Assembly (NCBI RefSeq): GCF_949987535.1
Contig: NC_080077.1
Span: forward strand, 36,545,389-36,609,388
Direction: 5' to 3'
DNA length: 64,000 bases
Source of the DNA: Balaenoptera acutorostrata
Lineage: Eukaryota > Chordata > Mammalia > Artiodactyla > Balaenopteridae
Numbering within the stretch: the first letter of the stretch is position 1; each line of letters begins with the position of its first letter. The notes under the pieces are model-generated. The model saw only the letters and a program-made list of their open reading frames with translations. It was not told the DNA's origin and did no database searches. Shown piece by piece: positions 22,971 to 35,800 of this stretch. The translations under genes were made by a program, and so were the position numbers.

Positions 22971-25900
22971 AGAGTTATCTTGGACAGGTTTATTAAGACA
23001 AAGAATGCAAAAAATTATACAACAGCTAAGAGAGCACAGAGTAGAGGGTGAAGGCTTCAGTGGTAGAAGGGAGAGAGCACATTTACAGGCGTCACTTCTT
23101 TGTGACTTATCAAAGCTAGCTAACTCCAATAACTACATACTAACGTCTAACTTCCCTTTTTCTCCAGTTGTTACATACAAGTCTTGAGCCTTGCATTTGA
23201 CTTATTGTCTAATTGACAGCTTGAATCCTGGCCAAACATATACCCATTTCAAATTAGCATATACAAACACACTCACTTACAGGGCAACCTCTTCTTCGAA
23301 ATATAGCCGAAGACAGCCCCCCAGAGACTCTCACTGGATAAACTAAAGCCAGCCTGATATTTGAATAATTACTGTAAAAAGTTTTACTAAAGACTTCCAC
23401 AACTATCATATAATATTTTAACAGCTGAGGAATATGTAATAACACAAACCTAATGCAACATTCTACAGTGACAAAGTTCTCATTTAACTTATGATAATGA
23501 ATTATCACATCTGATTAATAGTACCATTCTACTTAAGAACCTGTTATGGTGGTAGAACAGAAAGTTAAATCGTTTCTATTTTATATTTTATATTGTTTCA
23601 GTCATAGCCAAAGAAAATTGAAAGAGAGGTATTCATAAGTTCATGCTGAATATAGCTCCGTTTAACCATTACAAAGTTCATGGAGAGTACAGGAAGTGAA
23701 CTACTTATTGCTTACATTGAAAGGAACACTTGATGTACTCAGCCCCCTCCCAGATAGATGTCTAAGCTGCAGAGAAAAGGAAATAAAGCAGATATTTCTA
23801 ATACTAATTAGTTTGTGCTATATAAACACTTTATACTGAGAAAGGGCTTTGTCATTTGAATTTAGGGACATTTCAAATCTATGGCTCTTACTAAAGGAGA
23901 TAACTTTTGACAAACACCATTGTTTGATTTGTCCTTTCAATGTTAATTCTCCTGTGCTGGGCTTCTTAACTCTTGATTTATGCACCACTCTCAGTGAGTA
24001 ACCAGGTTATTTATACTACATGTAAAGTTAGATGAAACGATCATTAATGTCCAGTTCTTCAAAAGATGATAATCCCTAGGAATTCCAATCAATGACTCAG
24101 AAAGTAGAGGTACCCTCCTCTTGTTGCTAATTAAGTTCATCTTCCAGTTACAAGCGGGAAAATGTTGATTAGTGTACCCTATAAATTATCAAATGGTATA
24201 GCACTAAATTATTCAGAAAGAGAAAAGATAGATTTTCCAGGGCAGGAGAAGCAGCTTTTTTCCTTTCACAGAAAATTCTAGCAACATTATGATAAATTCA
24301 CATTTATTTATAAATTGTTGATACTTCATATTTCTCTCAAAGTATCAGACATCTCTTAAGATAGTTGTTCAAGCTTATATAACGCTAATTTCAACTATTG
24401 TTCTTATCTAAATCTAAGCCAATGTCTTCACAAACTTGATCCTAAAATCTGTGAACTCTAGGCAGCCTTTGCCCAGTTACATGGCTCTCAGTTTCCAGGT
24501 CAAGTCAGAAAAGCTGACATGAACAAGCCTCTCCGTGTTTCCTTCATTTCTGGCAAGAACTTAGGAGGAAAAAAAATGAACAGGGTAAGATTAGAGTCCC
24601 TTTGAACCCCAGTATGATCCGAGACTCTGGTTTGAGTGAAAGTGGCTTCGGGTGATGATGTCATTTACACATCAATGTCTGTTTCTCCTGTTATCATTGT
24701 TCCACAGGGACTGTTTCTGTTAGAACTTCAAAAAGTCCTTTATGGCTTACAAGTGCGTGCAAGCTATCAACAGCCGGTTTCCTTATTTGTCCTTTTCTCC
24801 CTTGGCTCTTTTTCTTCTCTTGACTATTACATTAAAACAGACTTGAGCTTACTGGGTAGTTCTGTTCTAATAATGCTAGCACACTCTGCTGTACACTGGT
24901 AACCTCACAACACACTCAGCACTTACTTGGACATTATTCTGCAGCTCAACATAGCTGATATTCATCCATCCTTCGGCCTTGGCAGCATTTCAGTAACCTT
25001 TTTTTCGTTGTTGTTCTGGCTAAATGATCATGTTTTATAACTTCTTCTAGCATGATTTTTTGGTACAATTTTCTCAACATGATTCGTTAGCATCAGATAT
25101 AAAAATGAACAAGTCACTTTAGTCTTTTTCATCACCCTATTTATTTTGTCTTCTTAATGAGATGTATCACCACCTAACTGACTTTCACTTTCAAATCTCC
25201 TTCTGTCCTTTTATTTTCTAGACTCCCCAACGCACCCACACATTTAAGCATTCTTTACTAGAAGAATGCTACAGTTGGTTGTTTCAGTGCTTTAAACTAA
25301 AATTCTCTCTTAATAATATCAAGAAAGGAAAACTAAAAATTTTTAATTACTTTCAAGAGTAATGTCATGGAAACTTTACCTGCTAGAGTGTAATGTGAGG
25401 AAGGGTAGCCTGACCTATTGACAGATCTTTGTTACCAAAAAATCATGAGAGTCACTTATTGAGACCACACATTGGATTCTTCAGATATATTATCAATGAA
25501 TATTGCAAAATAATTCAAATGAAGAATGCATACCTTTCATTTGAAATCACCCTAAACCATTAATAAATAAATCTAAAATAAATTCATTCAGAGATACTGA
25601 ACAGTACATCAATCTTCCTTCCCTGTACATACTTCTACAGATTATGAGAAGGAAAGTGAAAGTGAAATAGATAAGGTGCTATGAGAGATGGTCAATGGAA
25701 CCATAACTCTGCTTTTCTGAAGTACATTTCCTAGACTCAACATCACCAGAATCTCATTATTAAAAGGATCAAGGTCTACGTTTAAAGATCTTGTAATAGG
25801 TCAGACCATGCTGTAAATCCCTCTGGAATGAGGTAAGCTTATGTAGAACAAGATCATATATGTGTTTTATATTGAATGTTTTTAAAGAATGGGCTCCAAT

Positions 25901-27159
25901 GAGTAAATCTCAAACTACTTGTTTTGAGGATGCAAAACACATAACAAAATACAACGTATCAAAATTATTATATCAAAAATCATAGTCAGAAGCATTGTTG
26001 CTGAGCCAGCTAATGAGGGCCTCTGCTCTGGATCTAACTATGCCAGGTGGCACCAATATGAATAGGAGACAAAGATGTTTCATTTCCTCCTCCTGGAAAA
26101 TCATTACAGCCCATCTGCTAAGCTTTCTCGTCTCAGTAAACATGATTTCCAGATTCTTACTTGCCCTGTTAGCAAATCTTACAGCATTAAAGAATCTCTT
26201 CTGTCTTGGGAGTACTAAGAACAACTATAGTACAATCATGTCATTTACCAGCATAACCTCAAAATTTCAGCATAAATATTGATAAAATTAGAGATGCTAA
26301 AGTGGTTGATATCAAGTCACTGATAATCAAAAGATGCAAATAAGAAAGGATAGCAGTACTGTGACCTAACCAGAACTATCTCAGATAATATATATACAGA
26401 GGCCTAACATAATCCCTGGCACAAAATCTAACATCTCCCATCTCCCATCTGAAACAGCCCTCAAAAATGCTTTAAACTAAGAAGACATTGAGTAGCTTTT
26501 ATTTCTTCCTTGTTTGAGAAAATTAAATAGCTTTAAACAAAAAAGTGTTGTTCAATTATTCTGCCAACCTATAGTTTTTAATTCAAGCATTTAAATCAAA
26601 TTAAACAACTGAAGTATGATCTGAATAATAGCTGGGACTATCTCAGACTCAAGACAGTTAGAATACAATTTGCCTTTCTACAAAATAATTATAAACTTCT
26701 TAACTGACATGATTTACTGCTCACCAGAAACCTGAACTCAAATGTACATATTCTTCAAAGAGATACAATAATAATAAAGTAGTTCAGGAAGAATGCCACC
26801 TACTAAAACAAAAGGATGATGGGGAAAGAAATGAGAAAGTTTAATGGGAAGTTAGATATTTCTGAAATCTGAAATGGCACTTTACATTACCAGAATACAC
26901 TTCGATAAGAATCTTGGCCCCAGGCAAATTGAACCATGAAAAATCAGCTCCCTGAATGTTCCTGTCAGAGGCCAGTGATGGAGGGATCCCTGTAAATTCT
27001 TAATCTGCTTTTTTTTCGGGGCAGGACAATATAGCTTTGCTGAAAGGAAGGTCGAGCTGCTGAACTTCCACAGTAGGTAACCCAGAAAGCAATCAAGCTG
27101 AGCTGGCAGGGAGTGGATTCCCACTGAACTCTGTAGCCAGGGCTTTTCTCCCCCTCTGC
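22971..27159. other. Unique AT-rich sequence, no gene seen
   Basis: No young repeat and no exon recognised across 4.2 kb. A weak L2-like stretch may lie at 25125-25260 (ctccttctgtccttttattt, then ctagactccccaacgc). The longest frames (22876-23187, 25995-26282, 26882-27124) show no domain and overlap one another on opposite strands. Confidence 0.4.
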
Positions 27160-27629
27160 AGGTACCATACAGAAGGGAAGATTCCTAGGACCTGTGGCTT
27201 AATTTCTCTGGCTACCGCGCTAATCGCACGCATCTTGTAATTACTGTCTTTCTTTCTTCCTCCAGACTGTCATTCTTCTGTCTCTTTGCTCCATCCCACA
27301 GGCAGGCAGTATCTGTACAAAGGCCGAGCTAGTTAGCCAGCCACCTGAGGGAACTCTGTACCTCCACTGCGCTCACCCATGCCTTTTCTTCCCCCTTCAC
27401 CCCTCCCAGCCTCCCTACTAAAGAATATTTAATTTGCATTCTTTCCCAGCTAACGCAGAGTTAAAGGGAATTGCTTCAATAAATGAGACGCCTGTGCAGA
27501 AAAGCCTCAGCAATCTTTGCATTAAGTCTGGATTCCTACGGAAATAACCACATATCTCAGATACAGCCAGGATACCACAAAGAGATGCCCTCAGCTGCTT
27601 CGAGTGGTATCAGAGCTAGCACGGCCACG
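27160..27629. other. GC-richer repeat-free block, candidate regulatory element
   Basis: This interval is richer in G and C than its neighbours and has no transposon similarity. It carries an exact octamer ATTTGCAT at 27432-27439 and a second TTTGCAT at 27516-27522, sites that POU-domain proteins can bind. The composition and motif pairing resemble developmental enhancers, but this is inference and no conservation data are available here. Confidence 0.3.
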
Positions 27630-27642
27630 CCATAAGCATCTT

Positions 27643-27986
27643 TTTTTTTTTTTTTTTTAATTGTATAGCTACTTTATTTATTTATTTATTTATTTATTTT
27701 TGGCTGTGTTGGGTCTTCGGTTCGTGCGAGGGCTTTCTCTAGTTGCGGCAAGTGGGGGCCACTCTTCATCGCGGTGCGGGGACCGCTCTTCATCGCGGTG
27801 CTCGGGCCTTTCACTATCGCGGCCCCTCCCGTTGCGGGGCACAGGCTCCAGACGCGCAGGCTCAGTAGTTGTGGCTCACGGGCCCAGCTGCTCCGTGGCA
27901 TGTGGGATCTTCCCAGACCAGGGCTCGAACCCGTGTCCCCTGCATTAGCAGGCAGATTCTCAACCACTGCGCCACCAGGGAAGCCC
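27643..27986 (-). mobile_element. CHR SINE copy 4, sister of copy 3
   Basis: Reading the minus strand gives the tRNA-Glu head, CHR body with the same tandem 24-bp duplication (plus-strand 27754-27777 and 27778-27801), then (aaat)n, gtagctata, and a long A run (T run 27641-27658). A 13-bp target duplication, ccataagcatctt, lies at 27630-27642 and 27987-27999. The conceptual translations of copies 3 and 4 differ at only a few positions, so the copies are very similar. The frames on both strands are SINE artefacts. Confidence 0.95.
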
Positions 27987-27999
27987 CCATAAGCATCTT

Positions 28000-29225
28000 A
28001 ACAAGTGTGACCTGTAACTCTTATCCCGACCTGAACACTGGAAGCCTTTTCACATTGATTTATGGCTTTTCAATGGTCACAACTGAGAATTTTCTAGTCA
28101 AGCTTGTAAAGAAGTTATAACAATATGTGTGACTATAAAATTGAACAGGAGTGGGGCTTGTGCCTTGCCGATCAGGCCTAGTTTGCTTTCCGTGGGTCAT
28201 GAACATCCTTCTCAGTCTATGTAAGTACAGGAAGAGGCTAACAAAAGAAAATTCAAAAGGCTCTGGCTTGGAGAGCCATATACATCTTTCAGTGTCGTTG
28301 CTGTGTGTTTTCCTAGGACCCTGGGGTAGGTGTGCTAACCACTTATGTAAAAGATTGATTGGTTTCCAGTCCTGGAGCATCTGGAGGCATTGTGGAGACA
28401 GTTTATGGTAGCCCTGGAGGTGCAAAGCACCTCATACCGTGCTGAGGTGACCCCATTGGTAAAGTGTTAATTGGCTCTGAAGGGAGCCTCATCTGGTCAT
28501 CCCAGATGGAGATGCAGATTTATCTCCCTAGATTGAAAATACCACAAAAATGCCAAGCCACCTTCTGAGAAGAAAGGAATTGATGCTAGGCAATAACAGA
28601 TTGTCAATATAATGAAAGGTTAAAGAGCAATCAAATGACTTGTACTTCCCCCATTTACTATAATGAACAAAGCTGAAGTGCTCACAGAGCATAAAAGCCA
28701 CTTAACTCAACCGTTCTGTTTAATTTTGAAAAATATTTTAAATGCCCATGTCAATCAACTCTTGGGTTGTGGTCAAAACAGTAAAGTATACTCAATAATT
28801 ATAAATAAGTCAGAAGGAAAAATGATGTATATAGACATAGTTTAATTCACACTAGACACCGCCTGTATGCTTTAAGTCAATCATCTAGAGCTCGCTTAGA
28901 ATAGCATATACCTCAGGAAGACATTAAAGTGCCTTAACTCTGGCTTCCCCTAAAACTAAGCCTAAGAATTAAGAACCAGCTGTTGCTTAATATTAAATAT
29001 TACTGTTTTCTTGTTAAACCTCTAACTCCTCAGGTTTGAGAAATTATATCGTAAGACACCTGACACAACATCATCAATGTAAATGATTACAACAAATCTT
29101 GACATGTGGCACTAGGCTCAGAATACGGAAGCGGTCATCTTTATGCTCAAAAAAGAATTAGAAAATAGGTAAAGCGGTGAAAATACATCCTCTTCCATTG
29201 AGAGCACCTTTCTTCAAATAATGAA
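28000..29225. other. Repeat-free block, candidate regulatory sequence
   Basis: No transposon or exon recognised. The interval 28400-28640 has closely spaced words such as gtgttaattggctctga and a short inverted pair catctgg ... ccagatg (28489-28507). The overlapping frames at 28060-28425 (minus) and 28151-28411 have no domain and overlap on opposite strands. Confidence 0.35.
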
Positions 29226-29229
29226 TTTC

Positions 29230-29410
29230 ATTGTGGCTGGAAGATAATGATGATGATTCACAACTATTACTTATCCCTCATCAGTCACTGAACTAAATAT
29301 TTTCTGTAGGTTTATGAAATCTCTAGCATCACAACCACCCCTCAGAGTAGCTATTATTAACCCAATTCAGGTATCTAAATCTCTAAAATCTTCAAAAGGT
29401 GAGAAAATAT
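29230..29410 (-). mobile_element. MIR SINE, antisense
   Basis: The plus strand reads acaaccacccctcagagtag then ctattattaacccaattcag, the reverse complement of the MIR core and 3' region. It is eroded. Confidence 0.55.
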
Positions 29411-31238
29411 AATAAAATGTTTCAAATATTGATACCTTTAAAGAATTTGTTATTCTGCATTACAGAGTAACATTACTTATGACTCTTTGCTAGTACAAGT
29501 ACATGTCTGTTTTTCCATTTTAACACCAGACTGAACATGTGGGAAAAGAGCCACAAGTTTAATCTTTACTTAGGTGACTTGTGAACAATACTTACAATAG
29601 AACAAGCTATACTCAGCTCTTGGAGACAGATGGGATCAGCTACCACTGAGAGAACAGAGACAAGTTGGGACACAAAACCTCGACTATCCCTTTGACCCCT
29701 TTGATGTTCTGTGCACTCCAGCTTGGATTTACACAGTGAAAGGGCTGGTACGATCCTGGCTGTTACTGCTGCTTCAATATGCTTCAGGCAAGCTGGCGAG
29801 GAAATTTTCCTTACCTTGACTATTCCGCTCAATAGAAATTGTTTGGGAAAGGCTTTAACTTGAAAAGTTGATGTGGAATTTGATCAGTATGCTAGGCTCA
29901 CCACAGAGGTTTAATTATTTAGTATTCTGTTTGTTCATGTGAAGAAAAATTAAATGTGTTTGTTTGACATAGTTTCTCACTGCTGCACAGCCTCAAAAGC
30001 AGCGTAATAACTAAGAATGGGACCACTGAAGGCTGCATTTTCTATGACCCGTTTTCTCCTCATCCTTATATACAGGAATTCATTTTAAGAAATAGTTTCT
30101 TGTTTTTTGGTTTTATTCCCTGCAGAATTAAAGTACTTCTTCACTCATCTAAGTATTCCAGAGAAATAAGTATTTAACATCTAGATGAGTTTTCTATATC
30201 ATTGAAGCTTACCCCTGTTAAAGCCAAACTTTTTTAAAAAACCAGTTTTGATCAACATTTTTCTAAAACCTCCATCTGAAAAATTAAATCTTTTGAAATT
30301 AACTTGAATAAGAACTAGAGAGCGTTCATATATAATCAGTCATGTCCCTTGTAAAGTCTTTCTAAATACAAACTGTATATATTGAATATAATTTTCCCAA
30401 TAAAACAATAAGCCAGTTTTATATCCTTTACCAAAGGCCCGAGGTTGATTGAGGCAGCATCATAATCATGATCACTCACACACTTTAAAACAGCAACAAT
30501 AACAAAAACAAAAACAAATTTAGGATGTTACAGAAACTTAAAATAATGTACTACTCTATAATTAATGTTCACCATATACTGTATTAAGCTCATATTGTTT
30601 TGTCTATAAAAAGAAAACATGAGATAAAGTAACACTTTCAATCAGAACAACTTTGGGGAGATTTTATAGCAATCATCAGGGAGGGTTTTACCAGGGACAT
30701 GAGACTAGTTACAGCACTTTTTAACACAAGCTCCAGAACACATATTGTGTTGCCTTTTAACATTCTCATTGCATGTTTTTTTTATGTCAAGTGTAGACAT
30801 TCAAGATAAAATCATTTTTTCCACCTTTGAAATAAATGTTTTTTATTCTTATACTGCCCTTTCATCAGTATAAGCAGCTTTACCTTGTGCCATTATGAAA
30901 GTGAGTACTTCATATGAAAATCATATTTGCACTCAATTTTATATCATTTGGTTACTACTATTGAATTGCCTTTATAGGCAACTCAAAAGCATGTGATATT
31001 GAATTTAACCGTAAGTCCACAAAATCAAAAGTCTTTGCCTCTTAGTGAAGCACTTTTGTACAGCCATTTTAAAGAACTATTAAAGCTCAGTTACGTTGCA
31101 TCATTCTAAAGTACTGAATTATTATGAATAGTCCAACCAGACCACAGAGCTGGATAGCCTATGAGAGGCATTAAAGGTAAACAGGAGATAGTTTTGGGTT
31201 TGTTTGTTTGTTTGTTGGCATTTCTGTTCACATCTTTT
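29411..31238. other. Unique AT-rich sequence, no gene seen
   Basis: No exon or repeat recognised. The frame at 29566-29832 (minus) has no domain. A short (tttg)n run sits at 31198-31215. Confidence 0.4.
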
Positions 31239-31253
31239 AAAAAATCACATTTT

Positions 31254-31432
31254 GGGGAACTTCCCTGGTGGTCCAGTGGTTAAGACTTTGCCTTCCAGTG
31301 CAGGGGGTGCATGTTCAATCCCTGCTCGGGGAGCTAAGGTCCCACATGCCTCAGGCCAAAAAACCAAAAACATAAAACAGAAACAATATTGTAACAAATT
31401 CAGTAAAGACTTTTTAAAAAAGCGTCCACAAT
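31254..31432 (+). mobile_element. Short CHR-type SINE (CHR-2-like)
   Basis: The head aacttccctggtggtccagt and B-box region tgcatgttcaatccctgctc are tRNA-Glu-derived, and the 3' part contains acaatattgtaacaaattca and gtaaagactttt, typical of the shorter CHR-related SINE of artiodactyls and cetaceans. A 15-bp target duplication with one mismatch (aaaaaatcacatttt and aaaaaatcaaatttt) lies at 31239-31253 and 31433-31447. The frame at 31204-31434 is SINE-derived. Confidence 0.9.
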
Positions 31433-31447
31433 AAAAAATCAAATTTT

Positions 31448-32930
31448 GTGATTATGATGGTCTAATTTTGAAGATGATTCCTCACAAAGGAAACTAAGGT
31501 AAATGCCTTAAATACTTATATACCTAAAAAATATTCACAGATAATATCAAGAATCAAGAAGGAAACAGACCAGTTAACTTAAAGCTAGTATCACTAGGAA
31601 TCCTTGACAAACTAAATGCCCACCCAGCTGCAGAAGCCAAATAAGTTAACCATTCAGCCACCACAGATTGTCAGGGGGTGTTTCCAGAAAGAATCACGAA
31701 GATCTATAATCCCTTATAGAGTCATGAAAGCACTGAAATCAAAGTACTGGTCCTATGCACTGCAGATATATACCGTTTTAATTCCTGTACAAGATTCCAG
31801 ACAACCATGTGTTAAGTTAAAAAAAATCTGTATTTTTGAAGATGGTACAAGAATTTGGAAAATATCTCCCTAATCTTTGTCTTTGAGGGAACAAATCATT
31901 CTAAAACACAAAGGAAAAAATAAACCAAGAGAGAAACCAAAGAGAAAAAATTCAGAAGTAGCAGAAAGAATAATCAAAGTCAAAAAGTTTGAGAGTGAAG
32001 AAATGTGACACTATGACAGATATAAAAGCAACTGAGGTTAAACAATATTAGAGAAAAAGTATGACAGAAATCCCTGACCTCCAGTTATGGCAAGACAGAG
32101 GTATGCCTAAAGTTCTCCTGCTAAAAATACATAGAAGTGCAAAGAATAATAATATAAAAGTATTATAATTATTTTGCTGAGTTTTCAAGAAATAAAGGGG
32201 AATACCTAGGCTAAAAGGAAAAACAGAAAAGGAGGAAGTGAACACAATAGCAGTCAGCTACATCTGTGATTTCTATAATACAAGGTGGTGAAATGTAGGT
32301 GAAAGGGTTAACATGGGGATGGTAGTCAGTATTTCTAACCCAAAGCTTTTGGTTGTAAAGTTTACACGTGAAGAGGAGAAGAGACATTGTACCCCCCTGA
32401 GGGAGGAGTTGGAACACATGAATAAAGGCAGGACCCACAAAGGGACACGTCCTTGGTATAAGGATGGACCAGAGAAATTGTGCCCACCACCACTGGGAGA
32501 TATTGAGGTAGGTGCTTCTGTCATGACTTTGGATGACCAAAATAAAATTAAAAAGTAATAAAAATAAAAGCTTCTCTGAGAATTCTGTACATGTGCCCTA
32601 TGTTAACTTGAAGTTTAAATTATAATCTCTTTATGATCTAGAAAACCTTAAGTCAAGAAATGAATTTTTAAATTTATTTTGGGCTCCTAATAACACTGAG
32701 GCACGTGGCAGAATGTGAAGACACTTCAGAGTGATAAACCATTAATTCAGGTCACACACAATTCCCATTGATAAAGTCACAGTGAACATAAGTCCACAAT
32801 TAAAAATCACAAAATGCATAAGAAAACAAACATGTGATAATGAGCTAGAGTAACAGAAAAAAAAAAAGCAACCAAGAGGATTAAAAATTCAAGAACTTGA
32901 GATGGCAAAATAATCAGTTAGATATTATAC
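31448..32930. other. Unassigned sequence, no gene seen
   Basis: A-rich plus-strand sequence (31880-32040) could be eroded L1, but no diagnostic word fixes it. Overlapping frames on both strands at 32211-32558 have no recognisable domain. Confidence 0.35.
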
Positions 32931-32934
32931 AATG

Positions 32935-33560
32935 TGTTTTGTTTTTCCAGTTTTATTGAGATACAATTGGCATACAGCCCTGATAAATTTATGGTCTACA
33001 ACATAATGATTTGACTTACATATATCATGGAATGATTATCACAATAGGCTTCGTAAACATCCATCATCTCATATATATGTACAATGTTAAAGAAATAGAA
33101 AAAATTTTTTCCTTATGATAAGAATTCTTAAGACTTACTCTTAACAGCTTTCATTTATAATGTAGAGCAGTGTTAATCATATTTATTATGTTGCACATTA
33201 TATCCTTAGTACTTCTTTATCTTATAACTGGAAGTTTGTACCTTTTGACTGCCTTTATCTAATTCCCCTTCCCCCCACCCGGTCTCTGTTAACCACAAAT
33301 CTGATCTCTTTTTCTATGAGTTTATTTTTTTTGTTTGTTTGTTTGCTTGTTTTTGAAGTATAATTGACCTACAACACTGTTAGTTGGTACACAACATGAT
33401 GATTTGATATTTCTGTACATTTCAAAATGGTCATCACAATAGGTCTAGTCATCATCTGTCGCCATACAAAGATATTACATAATTATTGGCTATATTCCCT
33501 ACACTGTACATTTCATACCTATGACCAATTTGTGACTGAAAATTTTTATCTATTAATCTG
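32935..33560 (-). mobile_element. Old L1 3'UTR (L1MA-like)
   Basis: The plus strand begins ccagttttattgagatacaa and proceeds through catcatctcatatatatg, cttataactggaagtttgta and gtataattgacctacaacac, the reverse complement of the long 3'UTR of old mammalian L1. It is a 3' fragment with no ORF2 attached here. Confidence 0.8.
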
Positions 33561-33869
33561 CCTCACCTATTTAAAGTGTTTTGAACAAAGACATAAATAA
33601 AGGAATTGTAAAAGAAAGCACATGTACACACATGCACAGAACTCAGAAATAGGAACAAAGAGATGTGAAAAGGACAAAGAAAGCCCTACAAAAGAAAGAT
33701 ATGGCCACTGAAATTTAAAAATAAATAGCAGAGTAGAAATAGTTGGAAAGAGGATTAATAAACTGGAAAAAACAGTTCTGAGGAAACTACACAGAACAAG
33801 TACAGAAAGGTTAAGAGACAGTAAACACAAAGAAGAATTTAAGAGATATGGAACATAATATGAAAGGAT
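33561..33869. other. A-rich spacer among old L1 fragments
   Basis: The sequence looks L1-derived in composition (A-rich on the plus strand), but no diagnostic motif was found. The frame at 33567-33830 (minus) is probably antisense to it. Confidence 0.3.
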
Positions 33870-34290
33870 CAGCTTACTTCTAATAGAATCTACAGAAGGA
33901 GAAAAGAGATAAATGATAGGAGAGAAAATATGTAATGAGATAATAGCACAGTTTCAAGAAGGAGCACAAGTCCTATATTGCATAAATAAAACTGAGTTCC
34001 TTTCTAGACACATTGTAATGAAACTACTGAAAACCAAAAATAGGTGTTAAAACAATACTGAGATAAAATAAAGATTATATATAAAATAATGATATTTAAA
34101 TTAATAACCAAGTTTTTACAGCAACAGTCAACCTTGAATTCTACAACCATATAATAATTGTCAATTACTATTGAAGATAAAATTAAGATGTTTTCAGTAA
34201 AGACTATGCTTGTTATTAATTATGATCACCAAAAACTGCTAAAGAATGCACTTCAGGAATAAAGAGAGAATAAAAGAGAGAATTCAAATT
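33870..34290 (+). mobile_element. Old L1 or HAL1 ORF1-region fragment
   Basis: The words ctacagaaggagaaaagaga, gagataatagcacagtttca and tgaaactactgaaaaccaaa follow the ORF1 RNA-binding region seen in old L1M and HAL1 elements. No open frame survives. Confidence 0.5.
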
Positions 34291-34859
34291 AACAAAATAC
34301 AAAATGAAAAACTAGAAAATATCCACAAACACAGCAATTAAAATAATAATAAATATTATGACACAAATATAAGCCAAAATTGGTTTTGTGAAATCCAAAG
34401 GAATAAACAGAGACTCAGTGCAGATCACTTAACCAGTTTTCTGGGTAAGAAAACTCACAAATATTAATCAACCCACAAATATAAATATTCCCCTCCACTC
34501 TCAGTAACCACCTAGAAAATATAATAAAAACTAAGATGCCACTATCAAATGCAACAAAACAATAAACCATCTACAAATTAATACAGCAAAAATCCTCATG
34601 GAGACAATTTTAAAAATCTTTGAAATGGCATAGAAGTGGTTCTTAATAAATGGAGGGATATAGCAGTCATACAGAGCTACTTGCATTTCCTAGCCCATGA
34701 GCCTGACCCTCTTCATGCTTTTTGTGTTTTTTAACTGATGTATAGTATTCAATTACAGGAAAATAGATGTTTAATTATGGACCTATAGGTCCAAACCCAG
34801 TACTATAAAGGTATTATCCTTGAGTTCATCTTAAATTTTAATACTTTGATTTTCAAATT

Positions 34860-35800
34860 TACTTTTAAATAATGTGGAATTGATATTTTGTGTATTGTTA
34901 AGATAGGCGTGTATTTTATTTTTTTTTTACTTTTGAAAAATTAGTTTTCCCAGCATCATTGATTGAATAGTTCATCCTCTTACCACTTATTTGTAGTTTC
35001 TCTTCAGTCATAAATTAACTTACCATGAAGTGTTTGTTTCTCTTTCCTTTTCCACTGGTTTTAATGTTTACTCCTGTACCAATAGCTCACTTCCTTAATT
35101 ATGAAAACCTTACAAAAACCCTTGATGTTTCTCACAAATTATCCTGATCTATTTCTTCTTTTTCAAAATTGCCTTAGTTATTCTTCATCTTTAGCTCTAT
35201 TTTATAAATTTTTAAGATGAACTTATCAATTCCTCCCTTTCCCCCACAAAAATACTTTTGTGATCTGAGTGAAATTACATTTAATTTATAATTAATATGG
35301 AAGGAACTCACATCTTTAGAAGATTGAGTCTTCCAATTTGTGAATACAATATGGCTCTCCAATTGCTCAGATTTTCTTTAATGTACTCAATAATTACATT
35401 TTTTCTAGAAAGTAATTAGAGGTTTTGTTGCTATGTGAGTACTATATCTATAACATTTTCGAATTAGTCATTACTAGTGTTTAGGAATTCTGATGATTTT
35501 ATTAAATGTTGGTTTTCTGTATATGTACAGCAATCTCATTGAATGTTCTTATTAGTTCTCAACATTTGTCTGTAAGTTCTTTATATCATCATCACCAAAA
35601 AATAACTTTTTTCTCTTATTTTCTAATAAACTTTCCTATTTTTTTGTTTTTGTTTTTCTTTTCTTATTATTTGGGCTAGGGACCTACATTGAAATATTTA
35701 ATAGAGCAATGATAGCAGACATCCTACTCTTGCTTTTGCCTAGAACTTTTGGAAAGGCTTCAACATTCCCAATATGATGATTTTTGACAGATCTATAGAA
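34860..35800 (-). mobile_element. Old L1 ORF2 fragment, antisense
   Basis: T-rich plus-strand words such as ttttcccagcatcattgatt, tcatctttagctctatttta and gattgagtcttccaatttgt are the reverse complement of L1 ORF2 reverse-transcriptase and C-terminal coding sequence. Many stops and indels. The frames at 35174-35362 (minus) and 35852-36070 (minus) are remnants or chance. Confidence 0.7.
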
